Shown: positions 27,246-37,067, counted from the first letter of the stretch. The stretch: 64,000 bases of DNA from Adonisia turfae CCMR0081 (GCF_011009555.1 NZ_QXHD01000004.1:1339910-1403909); one strand, 5' to 3'. Translations and numbers: made by a program. Notes: generated by a model from the sequence alone, not told the origin.

Positions 27246-28844
27246 TCAACTTAAGAGTCGAAAGAGCCGATATAAGACAGCACGGGCTGCCAAACGTCCT
27301 GACTGTGCCGCACCATTCATATAGCCCTGGTATTCATCACTGGTATGTTCTCCAGCAAAGATTAAGTTCCCCACAGCAAACTCTTGCTCCTCTTCCCCTT
27401 CAATATAAACATAGTCTTGCATAAACCCGGTGTACTGCCCTGGTTGCCAGCAGGCATAACTTCCCAGGGCATAATTATGGGTTGGCCAGTGTAGGCGAGT
27501 TGCTTTGCCATTCCAGGCTGCTGCTAAACCAGGAATTAGATCATTGAGCATTTGTGTATAGATTCGAGCATTTTCGCGAACGCTATAACGCTTGCTCTCA
27601 AATCCAACATTTCCCCCTAAGTAAAAGGTGAGAGATCCTATTTCTGTTTCTTGAAGTTGCGTGGTTTCAAAAAAGGTTTGGTAAGGAAGATTGGTATGCC
27701 CCACCCCACTTAATTTTTGTTCTCGCCAAATAGATTTGCTGTACCCCGTAGCGACTTTGACATTATTGGCATAACCTACTTGATGAATGAATTGACGTAG
27801 GGATCGAGGTAGGTCCAACTGTAGCGGAATGCGGCGAAGAACGCTAAAGGGAATAGCAAGAATAACAATATCCGCATCGACATCCCTGTAGTTAAATGTG
27901 AGTCGGAATCGTTCACCCTGGCTGCGAATAGAAGTCAAGGTCATTCCTGTTTCAATTTGGCCTTGCACCTGTTGGGCAATCGCGTCAGTGATGGCCTGAG
28001 TCCCATTTTGGACAAGGTATCGTTCGTCGGACTCCCCCGTTGGTTCAACGCTCCCGTCTTCACCGACGCTGGGAATCAACCAAACTAGATTGAGAGCGGT
28101 AATCTCGTCAGTTTCAAGTCCCATTTCTGCAACCATAACAGTCTCGATAAGCTCTCGCACCCATCCTGAAATGCCAAGGCGATCGCAATAGTCAGAAACC
28201 GAGAGGGCATCCAGTTCAACGCTAACCGTATCCCAATCTTCATCCAGCCGCTTGGCATCAACGGCAATTCGTTCGGCAATGGGGATCAGTGCTTCTCCCA
28301 GTTCGGCCTCAGAAATTGTGCGCCCGTCGAAATAATACAGATTCTTCAATGCCAGCTCATCGGGAGTAAAGCGATCGATCAGGGGAATATTCAGTTCTTC
28401 AGCCAGGGCGATCATATCCTCATGATCGCTATTGATATACTCGGCTCCGAGGTTCACCCAGGCATTTTCTCCAATGGCATCGTGTACTGTATACATCCTG
28501 CCACCGACACGGTTCGAGGCTTCGTAAATTGTGGCGCGATGGCCTGCTTTTTTTAATTGGTAAGCGGCATTAAGTCCGGCAAGGCCTGCCCCCACAATCA
28601 CAATTTTCGGAGGATTAACGGCCTGGGCAAGCACGACATTTCGAAGCCCTTGACTCCCAGTGGCCAGCATTGTCCCACCTCCAAAGGCAGCAGCTGTTTT
28701 CAAGAATTTGCGTCGTCCCAGTCTGCCTTTCTTTTGATTTTTTTGGAGTTCATACAGTTCATCAATAGGCATTCGGTAAAGCTTCGCAAGAGTTGCAGAC
28801 CTCAGAGCGCGAGAAAACAAGCTAAATAGAGGAGTCCGTGCCAT
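27246..28844 (-). CDS. Tat-exported flavin monoamine / L-amino-acid oxidase
   Basis: The 532-residue protein has a twin-arginine signal (LGRRKFLKTAAAFGGGT, residues about 42-58) placed after a 40-residue lead. An FAD-binding Rossmann motif follows (VIVGAGLAGLNAAYQLKKAG, about 82-101), with the GG doublet region RVGGRMYTV. The C-terminal FAD contact is LIFAGEHTSDEYQGYMNGA. The family oxidises amines or L-amino acids with oxygen, releasing ammonia and peroxide, here outside the cytoplasm. It lies next to the AAA regulator and the RiPP cluster. A copy of the shared GTCGG repeat motif lies 240 bp upstream, so a link to the cluster is possible but unproven. Confidence 0.85.
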   Translation of the reverse strand: MARTPLFSLFSRALRSATLAKLYRMPIDELYELQKNQKKGRLGRRKFLKTAAAFGGGTMLATGSQGLRNVVLAQAVNPPKIVIVGAGLAGLNAAYQLKKAGHRATIYEASNRVGGRMYTVHDAIGENAWVNLGAEYINSDHEDMIALAEELNIPLIDRFTPDELALKNLYYFDGRTISEAELGEALIPIAERIAVDAKRLDEDWDTVSVELDALSVSDYCDRLGISGWVRELIETVMVAEMGLETDEITALNLVWLIPSVGEDGSVEPTGESDERYLVQNGTQAITDAIAQQVQGQIETGMTLTSIRSQGERFRLTFNYRDVDADIVILAIPFSVLRRIPLQLDLPRSLRQFIHQVGYANNVKVATGYSKSIWREQKLSGVGHTNLPYQTFFETTQLQETEIGSLTFYLGGNVGFESKRYSVRENARIYTQMLNDLIPGLAAAWNGKATRLHWPTHNYALGSYACWQPGQYTGFMQDYVYIEGEEEQEFAVGNLIFAGEHTSDEYQGYMNGAAQSGRLAARAVLYRLFRLLS

Positions 28845-29086
28845 ATCCTGTAGATTTCTCCAGTAGATTTGGTTTAAAGAAAAGCTAGATGTGAGAAAGA
28901 TAAACTAATTTCAGCCAAGTCAAGAGATAGTTGAGTTAGTATTTAATTACATAAGAAAATGCGGACCAATAAAATGATCCGCATTGGCAAACATCAAAGA
29001 GTCTTTTCAAACTTTTTAAGTTGCCTTTTAATTTACTGTATTCTCAGTTGTGAATACATTACATATATAGCAAAAGACAAAAGTAA

Positions 29087-29122
29087 GTAAAGTCGGAAAA
29101 GACGGCTGAAGAGCGACTTTAC
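29087..29122. promoter_or_regulatory. GTCGG-box site 1
   Basis: GTAAAGTCGG, AAAA and GACGG (29087-29105) form a 9-bp-spaced box pair. CGACTTTAC (29114-29122) follows, the exact complement of GTAAAGTCG, so the site is also an inverted repeat. It lies in the 390-bp gap between the amine oxidase start and the AAA regulator end. Related boxes occur at 30684, 44576, 44642, 44997 and 47926. Otherwise the gap contains only AT-rich sequence. Confidence 0.5.
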
Positions 29123-29236
29123 GCATTCTTTTTATTTCATATGAAATGATACTTTTAAAGTTTGAATCTTCATGGTGAGCGAATCAAAAAACAGACTAAA
29201 AACAAGGAAATGTTAATGTTTGCTAATTCTGTATCT

Positions 29237-30595
29237 CTAAACACTAAGTTGTTGTTGAAAGTATGAACGATAGATATTGCAGCTAGGGATGGCCTGATAT
29301 CCGTTGATGGTAATAAGACCAAGGCTTTCTAAACGATACATAGCAACAGCATCTAGTTCCACACCTGTTGTGGAAGAGACCACTTGTTTGAAAGAAATAG
29401 CTAACTCTGGCTCTTTTTTTAGGAGCGCTAGATAATTCCGCAGATGAGTCCCATAAATACCGGATGGCATGGATACTGTTTTGAGTAATGTATCGATCGA
29501 TAGGGACTCCGTAGCCAGATAATATAGAAAGATATTTACCAGATAAGGATGTCCGCCGACCAAATCTACAAGGATTTTTCCTAATGTGTCATTGCTTTTT
29601 GCCACACCATAGCGGGCTGCTAATTCTGCCACCTGGGTAGCAGTGAATTTAGGTAATTTGATGGCTTGACCAATGTTCAAGGGTGATTGATGGATTTTTA
29701 ATGGAGCATAGATTTCGGTAGCGTGTGCAATGACAATACGGAGGTTACGCCAAAGAAAGTTCCATCGAGCTTTTTCATGCCAGGAACGCAGCAGCGGAAA
29801 AAAATCTTGGGCGATCTTAGGATGTTCAATCAGTCGTTCAGCTGCATCAATAATCAATATCGTAGGCGTTTTCCTATTTTCCAGCAGATATTCCTGGTAA
29901 TAGAGTTCACTGCTGACCTTGTGCCCCATGGAGGCATCCCAAAAATCAAGGAGTTTTGGCGCTAACTTTAATGATTGGCTGCTGCGTACACAAAACCATT
30001 TTAGAAACGTGTCAATATTGCTAAAGACATCTTGATCCACGGTTTGTAAATCGAGATGGACCGTTTGATAATTGTTTTGATGGGCAATTTCAATCAATCG
30101 AAACATCAGGGAGGTTTTCCCCATCTTTTGAGGTGCCTTGATCCGCACAAAACCTCCGGGGCGCTGAATTTCTGAGTACGCTAATTCTTCGCCTGGAGAA
30201 CGCTGGATATAGAACGGAGAATCAGGCGGTAGGGGGCCAGATAGGTACGGTCGTCGTGCTGATAGTGCCTCTGTATGTAAAGGCACAAAAGTCTTGGTTA
30301 GATTCGACGATGATGGGAGCGGTTGTAGGTGTGATGATGAGAGCGGTTGTAGGTGTTCTTGTAACACGAAGAGTAAACTCTTCTTAGTGACGCGCTGTCC
30401 AAGAGCTTGAGAGATGGCTCGCCACAGCTTGTAGCCTGTGTCTTTGAGGTGAGCATCTCCGTAGCCTGAATGCTTGGCCATTTGATCATAGGTTTGTTTG
30501 TTCCAGGTTTGTCCTAGAACGATCCGCTCTGCTGGAGTTAGCTTCCGTTTAAGAAATCGCTCTTCAATGGCCAGAAGAACTTCATCAGAATTCAT
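29237..30595 (-). CDS. AAA-like ATPase regulator (vWA-MoxR-associated N-terminus)
   Basis: The 452-residue protein starts with the roughly 80-residue helix-turn-helix-like domain found at the N-terminus of many cyanobacterial vWA-MoxR-associated and AAA-like proteins (MNSDEVLLAIEERFLKRKLT, then YGDAHLKDTGYKLWRAISQAL). A linker with the repeat LQPLSSSHLQPLPSSS follows, then an AAA-like NTPase with Walker A KAPQKMGKTSLMF (about 153-165) and Walker B ILIIDAAERL. These proteins probably act as signal-transducing ATPases. Located directly downstream of the RiPP operon and preceded by a GTCGG-box site, it is a candidate regulator of the region. That role is inference. Confidence 0.8.
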   Translation of the reverse strand: MNSDEVLLAIEERFLKRKLTPAERIVLGQTWNKQTYDQMAKHSGYGDAHLKDTGYKLWRAISQALGQRVTKKSLLFVLQEHLQPLSSSHLQPLPSSSNLTKTFVPLHTEALSARRPYLSGPLPPDSPFYIQRSPGEELAYSEIQRPGGFVRIKAPQKMGKTSLMFRLIEIAHQNNYQTVHLDLQTVDQDVFSNIDTFLKWFCVRSSQSLKLAPKLLDFWDASMGHKVSSELYYQEYLLENRKTPTILIIDAAERLIEHPKIAQDFFPLLRSWHEKARWNFLWRNLRIVIAHATEIYAPLKIHQSPLNIGQAIKLPKFTATQVAELAARYGVAKSNDTLGKILVDLVGGHPYLVNIFLYYLATESLSIDTLLKTVSMPSGIYGTHLRNYLALLKKEPELAISFKQVVSSTTGVELDAVAMYRLESLGLITINGYQAIPSCNIYRSYFQQQLSV

Positions 30596-30683
30596 AGGCG
30601 ATTACAGGAACTAGAGATTCTACAGGAAATCACCTAAACATTCTCACATAAATATTAAACTCAGGTAAGTTATTAGAGGTCTT

Positions 30684-30706
30684 CCGACTTTTCCGACTTT
30701 TCTTAC
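30684..30706 (-). promoter_or_regulatory. GTCGG-box site 2
   Basis: Read on the minus strand, TAAGAAAAGTCGG, AAAA and GTCGG form two identical GTCGG boxes with a 9-bp period. It lies 90 bp upstream of the AAA regulator start and in the correct orientation for it. Confidence 0.5.
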
Positions 30707-30782
30707 CTTTGTTTGTTTATATTTTGAAATATACTACATCTATATGTCTATTGGTCTAGTAGTCTTTGCAGAGGATGCGATA

Positions 30783-30806
30783 GATGATTCCTTGCAAGGA
30801 ATCATC
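30783..30806. terminator. perfect 24-bp palindrome after the RiPP operon
   Basis: GATGATTCCTTG (30783-30794) is followed directly by its exact complement. It lies about 90 bp downstream of the last operon gene, as read on the minus strand. It may be a terminator or a transcript-stabilising hairpin for the operon. No U-run follows on the minus strand. On the plus strand a T-rich stretch begins 8 bp on. Confidence 0.45.
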
Positions 30807-30893
30807 GCCTATCTATATTTTTGAATTTTCTCTAAATTTATTGGGTAAAAGAGATTTGTTTTATAGTAATCTTCCAATACTCCTGAGGGATTA

Positions 30894-33269
30894 CTATCGG
30901 AGTACTGACCATGATCGCACGTCCCCTAACGTCACTGGAACGGTATCTTTTACATCAATGGTGAAGCGGAATACCTTTTTTGCTCGATGATTGTTTTCTG
31001 GATCTAAAAACATCAGTATCACGTCCCAGCAGTCGCTATTAATGCGGCAGAAAGGGCTTTTTTCAACCTCAATGCTATCAAGTTGCATCCCTAGGGCAAT
31101 TGCTTCAGCAAAAGTAGATGCAGCTTGGAAGGCATTAGTGGCGGCAAAGTTAAGGGCGCGCTCCCGAGCAAGTTGTCCCAAATTTCCCAATTCAAAGTAG
31201 ATGCGCTGCAAAAAACTGTCTAATGAACGCTGCATGGCGACATCGGTAGCTGTGGGGATGCGATCGCGAACCATTGTCAAGGCCGAACGGACTAATTCAT
31301 TGACTTGCCAACCATACATTCCCCGCGAATTTTCAATTTCGACCACAGGCAGAACCTGTCCCGAAAACAGGTCTACCGTTTTATGTTGCAAGCGCCCAGG
31401 TATGCTCACCCGCTCAATGTAATCTTCGCTGTTTTCCGCTTCCAACTGCCCCGCTAGCATTTGGATTAGAGTCTCGTAAATATCATTAGCAAACGCATTC
31501 TTAGGCTCAACCACATAGATGGGATTTAAGTCTAAGTTCAGTGTCCAGATGAGCGATTTTGCTGCCGTTGGGTTCTGATCCAGATAGTTCACCATCTGAC
31601 GAGCATCATAGGGATTGGCCGGCACGATCGTGCCATCACTGGCAACAGCTGGCATCTTTTGCTTGAAGGTGTCGCGTCGCGCTTCAGTGCCAAAGTCATA
31701 GCCGATGGTTCCCAAGGCATACACTTTGTTGGAGACTGCACTGGGTGTCACAGTCGCTGAAGAAAGGGTCGTCGCTGGCGGGGCGACTGGAGCAGAGGCG
31801 GCAGCAGGGAGAACAGTGGGGAGAGAAACGGGTTGTGAGATTGGTTCAGGGCTAGGTGCTGCTTTGAGGGGTGCAACTGGGGCGTGGATCGGTGCCGGTT
31901 CAACCAGGCCGAGGGCCAGAAGATTGGCCGTGGGCCGCGTTATAGTTGACGGCATGACCGTAGCCGGCTGCACCCCAGGCAACGATTGTCCAGTCAGGCA
32001 GTGATAAGCACCCGCAAGATTTAACCGACCCGCCAAACAGCGCTCGGGTTCTTCAACCGTTTCAGGATCGCAAGGCAGGGCACTATTCAGCCAAGCCAAC
32101 CGCACAGCTTCTGCATTCGGTTGCTCACCGCGTTGCAGTTGCAAACTCATTAATAACGCAGAGAGACCGGTCATCAGGGGAGCGGATAAACTCGTACCTT
32201 CTTGACGAGCAGGTTCATCAGTGCCAGGTTGAGCCGCTACAATGTTTTCGCCCGGAGCGAGAATGCCTTGATGCTGATATTGTCCCCCCCAATTGCTATA
32301 GCTGGCAGGTTGCCCATCATCTTTCATCATGCCGACGGACAGAACATTGGGAAGCACGGCAGGAACACAAAAGCATTCCCCCTTGTCGTTGCCTGCCGGA
32401 GCCACAATTAGGATATTGTTTTCCTGGCATTGCTGGACGGCTTTCTGAATCATTTCGTGGGCAAATCCGGTTTGGGTAGGGTGGCAAGCCGCACAATGAA
32501 TGATATGTACCCCCAGGTCCCGTGCCAGGTTAAAGGCATGGGCTAGACTCAGGGGGGATAGAGCTTCACCGGTTGTTGCCGTCTCAAACAGGGGAATGTT
32601 GATTGCTGTGCAGTGGGGGGCTATCCCTTCGACTGGAGAGCCCGGTTGCCCAAACATTGTGCCAAAAATACCTGTGGCGTGGAAAACCCCATTCAAACGT
32701 ATTTTCACTGATTCAGGAATCGCTTCTACCAGCTCTTTTATTTCTGCTTCTAAGGCGTCAATGGCAGCGGTATGGTCAATGTTTTGGAGGGTTTTGGGCG
32801 ATGGCGATGATAGTTGCTTGGCATCCCTTAACTGACGATAGTGCTCCCGCAAAGGGGCATCCATGTCTTCTAGCAAAGCATGAAAAATGGTTTTCAGTGG
32901 GCCAGTCGTGCACCCTAACTCAGAGGGTGTCACCTGAGCATTTAATTGCGATCGCGGCTCATCGTTGCCATCGGTTGGAGTCGAAGGGATAATCTCTGCA
33001 TCCTGCTTTTCGCATTCCTTCATGGACTTTTTCAGCGCTTTTCGTTGCTCCGTCAGTGCTCTGATTTTGAGTTCCTGCTGAATATAGACCGGATCAATGG
33101 GCTCCAGCTCTTCTTGCCAATAGGGGTTGACTCGGCTCAAATTGGCACCTTTGAAACAGGTGCGATCAAGATCGGCAGGCCCGTCCAAAACCGCGATTTT
33201 GATGCGAGAATCTCCAAGGGTCAGCGATTGGAGGGCAGCAAATCCAGGAATAGCAGCAAAGTCAGGCAT
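30894..33269 (-). CDS. PatG/PatA-type cyanobactin maturation protease, atypical
   Basis: The 791-residue protein has a subtilisin-like (S8) domain and a PatA/PatG-type C-terminal domain. Catalytic Asp is in KIAVLDGPADL (D29), the oxyanion Asn in VAPAGNDKGE and Ser in EGTSLSAPL (S360). The His motif is degenerate: instead of HGTH it reads VFHATG (H197). About 165 residues separate Asp and His, against 38 in the partner PatA-like protease. The extra piece is helical and partly coiled coil, in the place where the PatG macrocyclase carries its substrate-capping helices. A Pro/Ala/Thr linker (about 440-520) leads to the conserved C-terminal domain (YALGTIGYDFGTEARRD to DVRSWSVLR). It probably removes the C-terminal recognition sequence or cyclises the core. 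It is the last gene of the operon. Confidence 0.8.
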   Translation of the reverse strand: MPDFAAIPGFAALQSLTLGDSRIKIAVLDGPADLDRTCFKGANLSRVNPYWQEELEPIDPVYIQQELKIRALTEQRKALKKSMKECEKQDAEIIPSTPTDGNDEPRSQLNAQVTPSELGCTTGPLKTIFHALLEDMDAPLREHYRQLRDAKQLSSPSPKTLQNIDHTAAIDALEAEIKELVEAIPESVKIRLNGVFHATGIFGTMFGQPGSPVEGIAPHCTAINIPLFETATTGEALSPLSLAHAFNLARDLGVHIIHCAACHPTQTGFAHEMIQKAVQQCQENNILIVAPAGNDKGECFCVPAVLPNVLSVGMMKDDGQPASYSNWGGQYQHQGILAPGENIVAAQPGTDEPARQEGTSLSAPLMTGLSALLMSLQLQRGEQPNAEAVRLAWLNSALPCDPETVEEPERCLAGRLNLAGAYHCLTGQSLPGVQPATVMPSTITRPTANLLALGLVEPAPIHAPVAPLKAAPSPEPISQPVSLPTVLPAAASAPVAPPATTLSSATVTPSAVSNKVYALGTIGYDFGTEARRDTFKQKMPAVASDGTIVPANPYDARQMVNYLDQNPTAAKSLIWTLNLDLNPIYVVEPKNAFANDIYETLIQMLAGQLEAENSEDYIERVSIPGRLQHKTVDLFSGQVLPVVEIENSRGMYGWQVNELVRSALTMVRDRIPTATDVAMQRSLDSFLQRIYFELGNLGQLARERALNFAATNAFQAASTFAEAIALGMQLDSIEVEKSPFCRINSDCWDVILMFLDPENNHRAKKVFRFTIDVKDTVPVTLGDVRSWSVLR

Positions 33270-33322
33270 GGTAGCTTCAGGTTAAATGAGAGGTGAATGG
33301 CGTTATCAGACAGGTGAAACGT

Positions 33323-34735
33323 TTAGGGCAGCTCGTGATTATTTCGCTTTAATGAACCGAGACTAAACTCTCCGACAGATGCTTCTTCAATCTCATCCAG
33401 GGCGGCCACTTTACAAAATTGCTCTGAGTTCCCTGATCCGATCGCACAGGGGGCTAATTGCATCGCTGTGGCCACCAAATAAAAGGTCTGATATAGCACG
33501 CCAATATGTTTCAAAATTAAGCCGTAACCAAAACTGGGGTATTTCCAGAACAAGCGACCAAATCGGGCTGTAATGATTAACAGAACCTGGGGAATATCTT
33601 GTTGTCCCGTTGCCTTCCAGGCATCGTAAAGCAAATTTTCTACGGGAGATTGTCCATCAACAAGTAGGTGTAATGTGTGGGCGAGGGGTTGGTAATGATA
33701 GAGCCCTGCCGTCAACCCCTCACACTCATTGATGACGGGATAAATTTCTAATTCATATAAGGCTCCGCCACAAGGGTAGGGGCGCTGAGTGAATTCTTTA
33801 ATATTGAGCCAATCTTCTTCCAGGGTAGAGAGTTCTTTCACCCTGGCACAGCGATATAAGAACTCTCCCAATTGATCAATCGAAATGGGCTGATCGTCAT
33901 ATTCTCGAAGGGACTGACGCGCCTCGATCGCCTGGGTTAGTGACATATCGTTGGCTGTCACATGGGCCAGATCAGGTTTGACTAATGAAATCACCTGATC
34001 GCCCATGGGGGGTTTGAGGGTGGGATAGCGATCGCGATCTTCAAAGAAAGGCAATTCCGCTTGGTGTGGGTCGTCTAATCGTTGCAATCGAGTTTGACGA
34101 TGAAACAATAGGCTATGAAATTCCCAGTGGGTCAACGCCTTAGGTTCAGGTTCAACAATTGCCATGCCAGTGGCGATTAATAACTGTATAAAGCGTTGGG
34201 CAGTATCTAGATCAATCAGTGTCTCTGTAATCTCCTCTAAGGTCAGAGATTTATTAGGGGTAGCCAACTTTGCCACCATCGCAGCAGCTCGATAATCCCA
34301 CAGAACAATCTTGGCTTTGGATAAGGGAGACTCTAGAACGAATTGCTGGTTGTCCTGATGCAAAAAAGCAAAGCGAGAAAGCGTTGGTAGTTGCCATGGC
34401 CCATCTGCACTACCATCTTCGAACTGGTAATTATCCGTAATTGGAATAGCCGTTACCAGGGGAAGAACAGAATGGCAGATCCAGCCCAGGCGAATCAGTT
34501 TTTGTAATTCAGGCTCAAAGGTGAGACCCGCTTCAGGCCCATCCAGTTCTACCACCTTAGCCACCAACTGGGTGAGGGTGAGTGCTGAATATTTTAGGTG
34601 CTCTAAGGCGGCCTTTAAACCCGGTTGAGGATGATCCAATGTCAGGGTCTGTTGGGGCGATCGCAAGGCAATCTGCTCGGCTTCCACCTCAAGGGTAATA
34701 TCGGATCTAAAGGAGAGAGTGAAAAGATCAGCCAT
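33323..34735 (-). CDS. SagB-type FMN azoline oxidase (stand-alone)
   Basis: The 470-residue protein has an N-terminal winged-helix-like part (about 1-100, possible leader-binding element) and a C-terminal nitroreductase-fold domain with SLTQAIEARQSLREYDDQP and YPCGGALYELEIYPVIN, typical of SagB/McbC-type dehydrogenases. These FMN enzymes oxidise thiazolines and oxazolines to thiazoles and oxazoles in RiPPs. In patellamide-type clusters the oxidase is fused to PatG, while here it is a separate gene. It starts 1 bp after the cyclodehydratase stop, so the two steps are co-translated. Confidence 0.88.
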   Translation of the reverse strand: MADLFTLSFRSDITLEVEAEQIALRSPQQTLTLDHPQPGLKAALEHLKYSALTLTQLVAKVVELDGPEAGLTFEPELQKLIRLGWICHSVLPLVTAIPITDNYQFEDGSADGPWQLPTLSRFAFLHQDNQQFVLESPLSKAKIVLWDYRAAAMVAKLATPNKSLTLEEITETLIDLDTAQRFIQLLIATGMAIVEPEPKALTHWEFHSLLFHRQTRLQRLDDPHQAELPFFEDRDRYPTLKPPMGDQVISLVKPDLAHVTANDMSLTQAIEARQSLREYDDQPISIDQLGEFLYRCARVKELSTLEEDWLNIKEFTQRPYPCGGALYELEIYPVINECEGLTAGLYHYQPLAHTLHLLVDGQSPVENLLYDAWKATGQQDIPQVLLIITARFGRLFWKYPSFGYGLILKHIGVLYQTFYLVATAMQLAPCAIGSGNSEQFCKVAALDEIEEASVGEFSLGSLKRNNHELP

Positions 34736-34736
34736 C

Positions 34737-37067
34737 TTAAAACACCATGGGCATGGGATTCATCTGCTCTTCTGCCAGCGATGCCGACAGCCAACCTAGT
34801 TTTACCGGCACATCGTATAGGCGTCCGGCCCCAAAGCGTGACCAGAAGTGGCGCAGTCCCGGCACAATAACTTTAACCACAGGTAAGCCAATGTCAGGAC
34901 GAGTCTGGTTCAACACCAACATCTCTAGTCCTGCTCGTCTGACGACTTCAACACACTGCAAGACATCTTGATGAATGTCATCACTCCACTCCTGCTGATA
35001 GTCAGTGTATTGTTTGAACGGGACTTGGGGGGCAGGAGCCAGATAGGGCTGGTTGGCGATTGTTGCCTGGGTGAACCAATAGTTCAGGGCCGAATCTGCT
35101 TCGGTGGGAGGATGCTTTTCTGGCAGGTGGCCTCCCATCTGGTTCACCTCTGTGACCGCGCGTGAGATGGCAATTTTAGGGTCGAAGTGCGCGCCATAGC
35201 CAGCAACAATGTATTCTTGATCGTCACCGGTATACCGAGAAACCGCAGCAAAGGCTGGAATGTTTAAGTCTGTTGTTAAGTCTAAGACCCACAGTTCTCG
35301 CTGGTGAGTTTTGTACCAGGCTTGCAAATCTAGTAAATAGGGGTCGTTGAAACTGGCTAAATCTACCCCCGGACGCGGTAAGCGGTTGTACCACCAGAGA
35401 GCCACGCTATCCCGTTCCGCCAATTCTAAAAAGCCCTGAAGAATGGCATCCTCTAATGTTCCACCGGCTGCATTGCCGTTGGAGTCTGCCGAACAGAAGC
35501 GCTGCCCTTTGGGTAATTTGTAGTTGTAATAACAAAATGCGGTGGGGAGATATTTATGGGTTTGTTCGGTGAGTGACCAAACAGGCGTCCAATCAATGGT
35601 TTGAGTGTTATCAAAGGGTTGAGCAATCCAATCATGCTCGACCCGTGCTGCCTGATTCAACTGCTCTCGATTTTGATATTGTCGCTCACTAAATAGCAAA
35701 CATTGGTAGGGATGAATGGCGGCCCCGTCCAACTCCATAAAGGTGGCGCTCACTTTGGGTTCGTCGCCCTGATAGATGCCCGAATAGCGTTCAATCGCTT
35801 CACAGAATCCACTGGCTTTTGACTGGTGATCGGTTTTGCCTTTGCCACCACTTTTGTGCCGCAGCGATTGCCGCAGTTGATTCAGGCTAGCCGCCGACCC
35901 AAAGGCATGCACAGCACTGTAAGTATGCACAAAAGAATTATCCGGGGCGGACGAGCGCACCAGACTGCTGACCACGCCGGTAATCGGGCTAATCAAATGC
36001 TCATGACGGCTGACAATTTGTTCTGGGGTAAAAGCCCGATGTCCCCCATCTTGGGTGAACAACTTTTTGCGACTTTCGAGGGCAAGCGGCTGATTAACTT
36101 GTTGACTGATGCAGTCAGCATCGCCACAAGCAGGACATTGCGGACGATGGGGTGATTGATGGGTCTTTAATGTCAGGGTGGCCTGATCCAGTGTGATCAC
36201 TTTTCCGGCTAACGTCTGGATCGGTGAGTCTGTGATGCTCTGCTGCACTAGCCACTTTGCGATCTCAGTTGTCGTCAGCCCAATGGCTGTCTGCACCATC
36301 GCCGGAAACTCAGCAAATGCTACGGGTAAACACGCCTGATGATCGCTTGCGTTCCCGCGCTGACCCAGCTTCCCTTTTTGCCGTAACACCGACGATTCCA
36401 CCTCGCGATTGCCCCACAAGCGCTGCGCTAAGCAGGCCCAACACCCCGTTTGACCGGGATGAAAGATGGGGCCGAACCAAAGCATATTCCCCATGGGCTT
36501 GATCAACAGCCAGGGTTGCTGAGTGCTCAAGGCGTTTTGATTAATCTGTCTGAGCTCAGGCTGAAGATAATCATCCGTCAGCACAACCCATAAAGAATTC
36601 TTGGCTTCTGTTTTCCTAGCTGCCCCCGCTCCTAGGCAGTCCTTTAACTGTCGTTGTTGCACTGGAATGCCAATCGCCTGGAGAGCATCGAGCAACGGCT
36701 GAGGATTCGTTGCTCCAATCGCCGTCACCGTTACCTGGCTCTGCGGTAAGTACTCTGCCACCTGCTGAGGTTCCACACCCAACCCGCTCCAAAATGCCGC
36801 CATCTCTGGGGTTAGTTCATGGGCCGCATCCGTTAGAAAGCCTCTGTCTTGCAAGCGATCGAGCACGTAATGTATATGCTCAGGTGGCACTTGACCATCC
36901 AGTTTTTGAATCAGCTCTTCACGGGTGTGCTGTCCATTCAACAGGGGCAAAATTTGGCAGTAAAGCCCTCCCGTGAGTGCTTGGGTGGAATATTCACTCA
37001 ACAGATAAACGTGTTTGGGCTCAATGATTTCTAGACGGAAATGGGGCTTGATTTGGGGGTTTTTCAT
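34737..37067 (-). CDS. PatD-type ThiF-YcaO cyclodehydratase
   Basis: The 776-residue protein has the size and domain order of PatD/TruD. An N-terminal leader-binding winged helix (about 1-90) is followed by a ThiF/E1-like domain with the zinc Cys pairs CWAC and CPAC. A YcaO domain (about 380-776) follows, with the ATP-site motifs SKASGFCEAIERYSG and LEDAILQGFLELAERDS. The C-terminus is Pro-containing (NPMPMVF), as in other azoline-forming YcaO enzymes. It uses ATP to turn Cys (and perhaps Ser/Thr) of the precursor cores into thiazolines, binding the LAELxEE element of the leader. The three precursors in the same operon all keep that element. Confidence 0.93.
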   Translation of the reverse strand: MKNPQIKPHFRLEIIEPKHVYLLSEYSTQALTGGLYCQILPLLNGQHTREELIQKLDGQVPPEHIHYVLDRLQDRGFLTDAAHELTPEMAAFWSGLGVEPQQVAEYLPQSQVTVTAIGATNPQPLLDALQAIGIPVQQRQLKDCLGAGAARKTEAKNSLWVVLTDDYLQPELRQINQNALSTQQPWLLIKPMGNMLWFGPIFHPGQTGCWACLAQRLWGNREVESSVLRQKGKLGQRGNASDHQACLPVAFAEFPAMVQTAIGLTTTEIAKWLVQQSITDSPIQTLAGKVITLDQATLTLKTHQSPHRPQCPACGDADCISQQVNQPLALESRKKLFTQDGGHRAFTPEQIVSRHEHLISPITGVVSSLVRSSAPDNSFVHTYSAVHAFGSAASLNQLRQSLRHKSGGKGKTDHQSKASGFCEAIERYSGIYQGDEPKVSATFMELDGAAIHPYQCLLFSERQYQNREQLNQAARVEHDWIAQPFDNTQTIDWTPVWSLTEQTHKYLPTAFCYYNYKLPKGQRFCSADSNGNAAGGTLEDAILQGFLELAERDSVALWWYNRLPRPGVDLASFNDPYLLDLQAWYKTHQRELWVLDLTTDLNIPAFAAVSRYTGDDQEYIVAGYGAHFDPKIAISRAVTEVNQMGGHLPEKHPPTEADSALNYWFTQATIANQPYLAPAPQVPFKQYTDYQQEWSDDIHQDVLQCVEVVRRAGLEMLVLNQTRPDIGLPVVKVIVPGLRHFWSRFGAGRLYDVPVKLGWLSASLAEEQMNPMPMVF

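Noticed and set aside
32679..32681. Loss of the catalytic His in the second protease
   Set aside because: I first read HATG as replacing the catalytic His by Gly. A 3-residue gap keeps His197 in an HxTGI context, so loss cannot be claimed from sequence alone.
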